This document shows, piece after piece, positions 10,073-14,016 of a stretch of DNA of 14,016 nt. The stretch's first letter is position 1; each line of letters starts with the position of its first letter. This DNA is from Scenedesmus sp. ARA3 (lineage: Eukaryota; Chlorophyta; Chlorophyceae; Sphaeropleales; Scenedesmaceae): positions 63,219 to 77,234 of the forward strand of contig RWJK01001503.1 in the NCBI GenBank assembly GCA_004335835.1, read 5' to 3'. Under the pieces are notes generated by a model. The model ran no database searches. It saw only the letters and a list, made by a program, of their open reading frames with translations, and was not told the origin of the DNA. The translations under genes and the position numbers were made by a program.

Positions 10073-10607
10073 AGATGCGGCTGCTACAGGCCAGCGCCGC
10101 AGCGACCAGCTGCCAGCAGCAACAGCAGATGATGAGGACGCTAATGTAGGCGACCTGGAGATCCCGGAAGATTATGCTGCTTTCCTGGTGGATGATGATG
10201 AGCTTGCGGAGGCAGCAGCAGCAAGCGCGCAGCGCAGCAGCGGCGGCGGCGCAGCCGCCGCCACGCTGCGCCGCAAGCGGCTGCTGTCATCTGCTGGAGC
10301 GGGCGTCAGCAGCTTTAGCCAGAGTTTGGATCTGCGGCAGCTGAGTGACATGCTGATGCAGAGTAGCGAGGCGCAACTGCTGGAGGGCAGTATGTGGCAC
10401 AAGATCTGCCGGGATCTGAGCTTTAGGGGTACTAGCTTGCTGGCTGGCGGCTCTTCGTTGATGGGTGGTGCTAGTGGCGGCAGCATGCTGGGGGGGTTGG
10501 CGGCGCTGCGCGCTGCTGCTGCTGCTGCGGATGCTGCTGCTGAACAGGGTGGTGAAGAGGCGGAGGATGCTCTGCAAGGGCTGCGTGCAATGAGCATCAC
10601 AAAGTAG
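3344..10607 (+). CDS. SnRK/CAMK-like Ser/Thr kinase-domain protein with long Gln/Ala-rich tail; probable pseudokinase, seven exons
   Basis: Proposed exons are 3344-3482, 3956-4025, 4329-4445, 5856-6057, 6885-7180, 7924-8074 and 8778-10607. Junction phases agree throughout (1,2,2,0,2,0) and give about 934 residues. Exon 1 starts MSWSDPLHGNPRYESIRTL and holds a degenerate glycine loop (LSTGTRSFV, only one Gly kept) and VAIK (Lys42). Exon 2 gives helix C (LLRELLIHQEL, Glu59). Exon 3 gives HPHIVELRDVFLTPLHLA and the hinge. Exon 4 gives FLFQQLVLALDFVHRRGK, then VCRGVKLANTLL where HRD is expected (Gly138 replaces Asp), then intact DFG (160-162). Exon 5 gives VGTALFVAPE and YDGAAVDVWAAGIVLF. Exon 6 ends the domain with AHPWFKQGLP. 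Such kinases are an expanded family in chlorophytes and normally read N/HRDIK at the catalytic loop. Residues 326-934 are low-complexity Gln and Ala runs, with an acidic patch (EIPEDYAAFLVDDDE) and a Leu-rich segment (LDLRQLSDMLMQSSEAQLLE) near the end. The last-exon acceptor is supported by frame and phase only. Confidence 0.78.
3483..3543. repeat. Perfect 26-bp inverted repeat beginning at the kinase intron-1 donor
   Basis: Bases 3483-3508 (starting GTGGGTCATTC) are exactly reverse-complementary to 3518-3543 (ending GAATGACCCAC), separated by nine bases, GCAGGATGG. The left arm begins at the first base of intron 1, so the transcript could fold with the whole 5' splice site inside the stem. 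Confidence 0.95.
3715..3759. repeat. (GCA)15 microsatellite in kinase intron 1
   Basis: Fifteen uninterrupted GCA triplets lie between the intron-1 hairpin and the exon-2 acceptor. It is intronic in the proposed model; the short open frame across it that would read poly-Gln has no other support as an exon. Confidence 0.9.
4480..5395. repeat. Alternating TG/CG/CA low-complexity tract filling kinase intron 3
   Basis: Nearly the whole stretch is built from TGTGCG, TGCGTG, TGCATG and CGCGCG words, an alternating purine-pyrimidine sequence over about 900 bases. It lies in intron 3 (4446-5855). It lacks stop codons in several frames on both strands, so long Cys/Val/Arg/Ala or His/Thr/Ala/Arg open frames appear; these are composition artefacts. 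Such sequence is expected to favour left-handed (Z) DNA and to slip during replication. Confidence 0.9.
5628..5690 (+). pseudogene. Degenerate copy of the start of kinase exon 4 (copy 1)
   Basis: After a CAG at 5625-5627 the sequence follows the head of exon 4, including the segment encoding RFLFQQLVLALD and VH. It lacks two bases near its start, which puts it out of frame with the real exon, and similarity ends before the catalytic loop. It lies within intron 3, about 228 bases before the true exon. Confidence 0.8.
5741..5800 (+). pseudogene. Degenerate copy of the start of kinase exon 4 (copy 2)
   Basis: After the acceptor-like TTTGCAG at 5734-5740 the sequence encodes VSEALRRALYQQRVLAL. 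This parallels VSEALGRFLFQQLVLAL of exon 4 and is in the same phase. Similarity fades after about 55 bases and no matching donor is seen. The spacing to the real exon-4 start at 5856 is 115 bases. Confidence 0.75.
5980..6553 (+). repeat. 275-bp tandem duplication covering the end of kinase exon 4 and the start of intron 4
   Basis: Unit 1 (5980-6254) begins with GGGCAGCTGCCGCTGGTGAA in exon 4 and continues past the donor at 6058 into the intron. Unit 2 (6255-6528) repeats this, including the DFG coding bases, the AGCCAG|GTATGCTCAACTGTG donor (second donor at 6333) and intron landmarks such as GGCATGCAGCATGCACACAA and GTGTGTGATGGCTTGG. A shrunken third copy (6529-6553) keeps only parts around GCGCGCCGCAGAGC. 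The two units differ by scattered substitutions and small indels, so the duplication is not recent, or the units evolve fast. Confidence 0.9.
6261..6332 (+). other. Candidate 24-codon tandem mini-exon with a second DFG motif
   Basis: Within unit 2 of the 275-bp duplication, GGGCAG at 6255-6260 could serve as a 3' splice site and CAG|GTATGC at 6332/6333 as a donor. The 72 bases between them are phase 0 at both ends, have no stop, and encode a variant of residues 153-176 of the kinase (LSFVKLADFGFNKDVG...). Inclusion would add a second DFG-bearing segment in frame. Whether it is spliced in is unknown; the main gene model skips it. Confidence 0.4.
6782..6838 (+). pseudogene. Partial copy of the start of kinase exon 5
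   Basis: After GTGCGCAG at 6774-6781 the sequence encodes VGTALFVAPEVMHNFNNA. It matches the head of exon 5, which begins 103 bases downstream at 6885, then diverges at GCGATAAGACATG. Since 103 is not a multiple of three and no donor is evident, use of this acceptor would shift the frame. Confidence 0.85.
7211..7294 (+). pseudogene. Frameshifted copy of the end of kinase exon 5 (copy A)
   Basis: The sequence follows GCCAGCCAGTT through CTGCTGAGTCATGTGCTGCT to a donor-like GACAG|GTGTGT at 7294/7295, 114 bases after the real exon-5 end. It has an extra base and an internal deletion relative to exon 5, with a TGA and a TAG in the shifted frame. Confidence 0.8.
7329..7421 (+). other. Intact copy of the end of kinase exon 5 (copy B), candidate alternative exon
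   Basis: Between a CCGCCAG acceptor-like site (ending 7328) and the donor CAG|GTGCGT (7421/7422) lie 93 bases. They are open and phase 2 at both ends, and they encode QFCLLEEVLAITPACADLL followed by SHVLQTNPAS, nearly the same as the end of exon 5. As a symmetric exon it could be included without a frameshift and would duplicate the last helices of the kinase C-lobe. No transcript evidence is available. Confidence 0.4.
7540..7735 (+). pseudogene. Copy of exon-5 end joined directly to a copy of exon-6 start (copy C)
   Basis: From 7540 the sequence repeats the tail of exon 5, with an insertion (TTTTATGCTTATGG) and a seven-base deletion near its end. At ...ATCCCAG|GTATGACATGGCG (7648/7649) it passes straight into a copy of the head of exon 6 (GTATGACATGGCGCAGCTCC), with no intron between. 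The exon-6 part diverges after GGGCCTGCCGCAGGGCCGCA. Confidence 0.8.
7763..7860 (+). pseudogene. Second copy of the start of kinase exon 6
   Basis: After TTGTGTGCGCAG (ending 7762) the sequence encodes YDMAQLQAHPWLKQGLPQGR in the same phase as the true exon 6 at 7924, which reads YGMAQIQAHPWFKQGLPEG. The frame continues through an Asn/Ala stretch and meets a TGA at 7901-7903, so using this acceptor would end the protein just after the kinase domain and drop the Gln-rich tail. Confidence 0.75.
8238..8334 (+). pseudogene. Copy of the end of kinase exon 6, in intron 6
   Basis: Bases 8242-8334 repeat, almost exactly, the coding segment for NETILADVASRPISYKQAPE and VLAAMLR at the end of exon 6 (about 7993-8074). 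The donor context changes from CGG|GTGAGT in the original to CGGGTGATG here. The copy then runs into a GCT/GCG repeat reading poly-Ala and an open frame to a TAG at about 8554. It could be an alternative 3' part of the gene, but similarity does not show that. Confidence 0.75.
9169..9470 (+). repeat. Imperfect CAG/CAA repeat coding for poly-Gln in the kinase last exon
   Basis: Long runs of CAG interspersed with CAA, CTG and CAC codons give tracts of up to about nine glutamines separated by Leu, His, Tyr and Met residues. Further CAG runs lie near 8931, 9446, 9706 and 9993, and a GCT run reading poly-Ala lies at about 10036-10075. Mixed CAG/CAA use suggests the tract is kept as glutamine rather than being a pure DNA microsatellite. 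Confidence 0.85.
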
Positions 10608-10725
10608 GGTGCTGCTGCACGCAGTGGGTGCTGCTGCTGCTGCTGTGGATGCTGTGTGGCAGGGTGATGAGGCAGCAGAGGATGCCACGCTGCAAGGGCT
10701 GCGTGCGATGAGCATCAAAACATGA
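10540..10725 (+). repeat. Duplicated C-terminal coding end of the kinase gene
   Basis: The bases for EDALQGLRAMSITK and the TAG at 10605 are repeated about 118 bases downstream, where CTGCAAGGGCTGCGTGCGAT encodes LQGLRAM and then SIKT and a TGA (10723-10725). The downstream copy follows a GCT run that parallels the one before the true end. It is in a different frame from the first copy and lies in the 3' UTR. Confidence 0.85.
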
Positions 10726-11230
10726 AGTTGCTGGTGTCTGTGTTTTTAGCGTGTGTGCTAAGTGTGTCACGCGGTGCTGGGGCTCCTGCAGCCTACGTGG
10801 CTGTGGGCGTAAAGCCTCGTGAAGGTTATGTTGGTGGGATTTGTTCACCCTCGTGGTGTATGTTTCTGGTGACGCTGGGGGAAGCAGGGTGTTGCTGCCA
10901 AGGGGAACGAGGGGGTCAGGCTTGCAGTGCTGCTGGGTGGCAGGGACCAAGCAGTACGGCGATTGATGCACTGTGTGTGCATAGAGCGTGCTGCCTGCTT
11001 TGTAGTGTGTGTGAGCTGGGGGGTGCAATCTGATAGTGCGCTGGGCAAGGGCTGAGTTGTGCATGACTCCATGTTGCCGGGGTTGTGTTGCACATACGTG
11101 CTAGATTTGCATTTCTGAGTTGATGCGTCGTCTGTACGGCTGACGCGGTCGTCCTGCCAGTGGGTGTTGCTGCTACCCTTGTATACTTTTGAAGAGGTGG
11201 CGGCAGGGGCGATATGGATGGTGGTGATTT

Positions 11231-11235
11231 TGTAA
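11231..11235 (+). terminator. Candidate TGTAA polyadenylation signal, kinase gene
   Basis: TGTAA is the usual polyadenylation signal in chlorophycean algae. This is the first good copy after the kinase stop, about 620 bases downstream, in a locally AT-richer stretch. Another copy lies at 11551, just after a hairpin, and a third at 11840, so the site is not settled. Confidence 0.35.
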
Positions 11236-11521
11236 TGGAATATTCTGCTGAAGTGTTGACATTATCAGGCTTTCGCCACTGAGGATGCCAGCGTGTTCTC
11301 GGAAGCTGGCTGCTTGACGGTGGTGTAGCTTCATTTTCATGTTACCATTCAAGGTGGTGTTGGTTATTCACAAAGTGACGTAGCAGTTGGTTGATCGGTT
11401 GACAGGGCGACCTCTGGGATATGTGCTGTTTGACGGCGCTAGGCATCCGCTGTACTGACACAAACTACACACCATATTGCAAGGGGTTGGGGCAACTGTG
11501 TGCTGTCACCTGTTCTGGTAT

Positions 11522-11555
11522 ACTCTGTGGAGTTCACAGAGTTTTTAGCCTGTAA
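11522..11555 (+). terminator. Short hairpin, T-run and TGTAA
   Basis: ACTCTGTG (11522-11529) and CACAGAGT (11535-11542) form an eight-base perfect stem with a five-base loop. It is followed by TTTTT and, at 11551-11555, by TGTAA. The combination could mark the 3' end of the kinase transcript about 940 bases after its stop codon. Confidence 0.3.
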
Positions 11556-11891
11556 AGCAGATGAGAGTAGTAGTGTGGTGTTTGGAATGGCGTGCAAGCT
11601 GTAGCATGGCTGGTCAAGGTCCCCGTTGGTGAGAGAAAATACCCGGTCGCAGAGACACTCTCCCAGAGGGTTTGGCAGAATCCTGGCACAACCCTGTTTG
11701 CCTGATGTTTCTTCTGTTTTGGGAACTGGTGAGAGATGGGGGAAAGGTGTTGTGCTGCCTGCAGAGTGGCAGGACGTTTGGGCTGTGCTGCTTGCAGCGC
11801 CTTGCTCCTATCTGCTGTACAGCTCGTGGGTGATGGGGTTGTAACCAGGGACTATGTTCAAGTTTGTTGCAGGATACATATGTACATGGGA

Positions 11892-11950
11892 GCCCTCAGC
11901 GCCTGTCATGACATCATCATGATGATGATGTCATGCCAAGCGCTGAGGGT
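11892..11950. repeat. Two-part inverted repeat (extended hairpin)
   Basis: CCCTCAGCGC (11893-11902) pairs perfectly with GCGCTGAGGG (11940-11949). Inside it CATGACATCATCAT (11907-11920) pairs with ATGATGATGTCATG (11922-11935). The whole is a nearly continuous foldback of about 58 bases in otherwise unremarkable intergenic sequence. Confidence 0.9.
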
Positions 11951-12477
11951 GCGCTGTGTTGTGATGCAGCAGGTAGAGTAAAGAGCCAGCATGTGTGAGA
12001 TACTTATGTAAAGAACGACCAGCATGCGCCTGAAACGTAGTACGTGCCGCATGCAGGCACCCGCGTACACCACCCTTATTTGTCACAGCACTTGTGAAAC
12101 CATTAGTCACCAGCGGCAGGGTACTGCGTGTGCTTGCCCACAAATTTTAGTAGAATCAGCACCACGCATACTATGGCAGACCTTCTGCCGCACAGCCTTG
12201 TGTTGTTTGCTCAGCGATAAATGGCGGAGCTGTCGTAGGTGCTTTCCGCTGGATACGTTGGTCCCTCATCAAGGCTAGACCGTCGCGTTGCCTTGAATAC
12301 CACAACAAACTTTCCATGTAAAACTAGTCTGCCGAGTACGCTACAGCAACGTGCGCCCGACAAGGTGCAAGCTCTTGAAGGTTTCGGAGAAGCGCTTCAG
12401 GCCACTCAGGCGGGGGAACGCCATAGCAATCGCTGCCAAACATGCCTGTTTCACTACTGATCAGGTGACTGCTGACC

Positions 12478-12531
12478 AGGCGCAGCTGGCTGGGCACACC
12501 TGAGCAGCTGGCTGGGCACACCTGAGCAGCA
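12478..12531. repeat. Two copies of a 23-bp direct repeat
   Basis: CAGCTGGCTGGGCACACCTGAG occurs at about 12482 and again 23 bases later, upstream of the SBP gene. Each copy contains the palindrome CAGCTG. No function is evident. Confidence 0.8.
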
Positions 12532-12847
12532 GCTTGATAAAGGCTTACGAACACCAGCAGTGACACCTGACACAACCTGCAGCAGCAGGTGCAGCAGCAC
12601 CAAATGTTGGCACTAACCATGCTGATCCAAAGCTGCTCAACAGCGGTAGCCACATTGCAGGCTAGCACCTGCAATGCAAAGCCAGTAGCAGCAGCAGCAG
12701 TAGAAGCAGGAGTGACACCATCAGCATCTGAGCTACTGTGCAAAACACACCGCACTCTACGCCTGCTGTGCCGTAGGTGATCCAACCACACAAACTGCAG
12801 CAACAGCTGCACAACTTACGCAGGTTGCAATAGCACACCCAGCAGCA

Positions 12848-13796
12848 ATGATGCAAGGGGCGGCAGTGGCGGAGACAGCAGCAGCGGCACCACAGCCATT
12901 GCAGTCAGCAGCGCAAGCTGCGGACCAGCTGCCGGTGCCGCAAGCAGCAGCTGCAGAAGCACAGCCGCGCCCTGCTGCTGCACCATTTGTTGTGCCAAAG
13001 GTGCCCTGCTACCAGGGCACATGCCAGGTGAGCGTGCTGTGCTTAACGTGCAGCCGCACAAGTAGTGAGCGTGCTGTGCTGAACATGCAGCCGCACAAGT
13101 GGTGAACATGCTGTGCTTAACGTGCAGCCGCGCAAGTGGTGAACATGCTGTGCATATTGTGCATTTGCGCTCTTGAGCTGCTCCCTTCACCCTATCTTGT
13201 TGTTTTGGCCTCTTCAAACGTTCACAACACCGACGGCTAGAGAGCTCTTGGCCTGCAGGAATAGGACCAGCTAACTCCTAGTTTCGTTTTGCGCTGTGTT
13301 GTGCCGCACCTGCTGCAGGTGCCTGGCTGTGGCAAGGACCTGAGCGGGGAGGCCCCCTGCCACTGCACTCTAATACTGTGTGGCGCTGTGCTGGATCACG
13401 CTGTTTGAAGACATGCTGTGTAGCGCCGCACCTGCTGCAGGTGCCTGGCTGCGGCAAGGACTTCAGGTTTGAGGCCCTCTACTGCTGCACTCTGATACTG
13501 TGTGGTGCTGTGCTGGATCGCGCTGTTCAAGACATGCTGTGTAATGCCGCACCTGCTGCAGGTGCCGGGCTGTGGCAAGGATCTGAGCGGGGAGGCTCAG
13601 TTGTAGTGTGATCTCATTCTGTGCGACACTGTGCTGGATCGCGCTGTTTCAAAACATGCTTTGTAATGCCGCACCTGCTGCAGGTGCCTGGCTGCGGCAA
13701 GGACTTGAGCTGTGAGGCCCCTTACTACCAGCGCCGCTCATTTTGCCAGCAGCATGTGACAGCACCAGCAGTGAGCTTCGGCGGTGTACCCTGCAG
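12848..13796 (+). CDS. SBP-domain (SQUAMOSA promoter-binding-like) transcription factor, 5' part, runs off the window
   Basis: Two exons are visible: 12848-13027 (phase 0 donor CAG|GTGAGC) and 13684-13796 (acceptor CTGCAG, donor CAG|GTGCGC, phase 2). Joined, they give CQVPGCGKDLSCEAP and YYQRRSFCQQHVTAPAVSFG. Cys59, Cys64, Cys81 and His84 have the spacing C-x4-C-x16-C-x2-H of the first zinc site of the SBP DNA-binding domain, and the text around them matches algal and plant members. The second zinc site (FCQQC...H...C) and the basic nuclear-localisation segment must be in exons beyond 14016. The residues before the domain are Ala/Gln/Pro-rich. The first ATG is uncertain: the frame stays open back to an acceptor-like GCCGTAG ending at 12776, so an upstream exon may exist. 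SBP proteins bind GTAC-core sites; in Chlamydomonas the family includes the copper regulator CRR1, but this gene cannot be assigned to that function. Confidence 0.72.
13028..13158 (+). repeat. 37-bp tandem array repeating the SBP exon 5' splice site
   Basis: Units begin at 13028, 13065, 13102 and 13139 (the last partial). Each starts GTGAGC or GTGAAC and continues GTGCTGTGCTTAACGTGCAG or a close variant. The first unit begins at the first base of the intron, so every unit carries a donor-like GTGAGC/GTGAAC. Only the first follows the coding CAG. Confidence 0.85.
13306..13683 (+). repeat. Tandem array of three partial SBP exon copies, period 121-122 bp
   Basis: CCGCACCTGCTGCAG|GTGCC precedes exon-like starts at 13319, 13441 and 13562, then the full exon at 13684. 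Each copy encodes VPGCGKDL or VPGCGKDF and a little more. It then departs into a shared non-exon sequence (ATACTGTGTGG..GCTGTGCTGGATC..GCTGTTT...CATGCT) leading to the next copy. The copies lose the C-x2-H zinc ligands, so only the fourth can complete the finger. Confidence 0.9.
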
Positions 13797-13888
13797 GTGC
13801 GCCTGCTGCTGTACTACTAGTAGTGCTGTGGACAACATGCAGTGCGATGTGCATAGGAGGATGGAGATGTTTTGGGGTTGCTTGAAGT

Positions 13889-13931
13889 ACGTGACAGCAC
13901 CAGCAGTGAGCTTCGGCGGCGTGCCCTGCAG
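13889..13931 (+). pseudogene. Copy of the SBP exon tail with its donor
   Basis: GTGACAGCACCAGCAGTGAG through CCCTGCAG|GTGCGGCTGCTGCT repeats the end of the exon at 13684-13796 and its donor, 135 bases downstream, differing at two coding positions. It lies in the following intron. Confidence 0.85.
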
Positions 13932-13954
13932 GTGCGGCTGCTGCTGCCGCATTT

Positions 13955-14016
13955 GGTGTATGCTGCCTGGTGTATGCTGCCTGGTGTATGCTGCCTGGTG
14001 TATGCTGCCTGGTGTA
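13955..14016. repeat. 14-bp minisatellite at the right edge
   Basis: Four full units of GGTGTATGCTGCCT and a partial fifth run to the window end. The array lies in the SBP intron and its full length is not visible. Confidence 0.95.

Larger units (their letters stand above)
10726..12776. other. 3' UTR and intergenic region between the kinase and SBP genes
   Basis: Apart from the TGTAA sites and two hairpins listed separately, I see no supportable gene here. Open frames of 70-105 codons occur on both strands but show no domain, no splice-consistent continuation and no codon pattern that sets them apart. The SBP promoter and probably its first exons or 5' UTR should lie in the last several hundred bases. 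Confidence 0.4.

Noticed and set aside
11626..12278. Open frames of 72 and 84 codons in the intergenic region
   Set aside because: No domain, no repeat of the splice or codon patterns seen in the real genes, and lengths expected by chance.
12324..12812. 162-codon open frame on the minus strand
   Set aside because: Leu/Cys/Val-rich text is the antisense of the CAG-rich region upstream of the SBP gene; no motif and no consistent splice partner.

Overview
This window looks like nuclear DNA from a chlorophycean green alga (Chlamydomonadales/Sphaeropleales type). It is GC-rich and packed with CAG/GCA/GCT repeats. Its genes are broken by many short GT-AG introns with the boundary pattern CTGCAG|G ... 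CAG|GTGCG, candidate TGTAA polyadenylation signals occur, and it carries an SBP-domain gene, a plant-type mTERF gene and a kinase of a kind common in green algae. All gene models below were assembled by eye from reading frame, splice phase and family similarity; none has transcript support here.

Layout. (1) Positions 1-480, minus strand: a decayed fragment of the C-terminal end of a non-LTR retrotransposon polyprotein, running off the left edge. (2) Positions 2877-797, minus strand: a four-exon mTERF-family gene of about 320 residues. (3) Positions 2878-3343: a divergent intergenic region shared by the mTERF and kinase genes. (4) Positions 3344-10607, plus strand: a seven-exon gene of about 934 residues with an N-terminal SnRK/CAMK-like kinase domain (residues about 13-290) and a 600-residue Gln/Ala-rich tail. 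The catalytic HRD aspartate is replaced by glycine (CRG), so it is probably a pseudokinase. (5) Positions 10608 to about 12776: 3' UTR and intergenic sequence with two hairpins and no convincing gene. (6) Position 12848 to the right edge, plus strand: the start of an SBP-domain (SQUAMOSA-promoter-binding) transcription factor gene, truncated by the window.

The most unusual signal is shared by all three unrelated genes. Short stretches that span splice sites have been locally and repeatedly duplicated. The mTERF gene has an array of 52-bp units that repeats a 3' splice site. The kinase gene has degenerate or intact copies of the edges of exons 4, 5 and 6 in its introns, plus a 275-bp tandem duplication that creates a symmetric, in-frame mini-exon with a second DFG motif. 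The SBP gene has four copies of one exon's 3' splice site (period 121-122 bp), a 37-bp array repeating its 5' splice site, and a copied exon tail. This resembles the tandem-duplication route to intron gain and alternative exons, caught at several stages. Other notable points are a perfect 26-bp hairpin that begins exactly at the kinase intron-1 donor and an intron of 1.4 kb made largely of alternating TG/CG/CA sequence.
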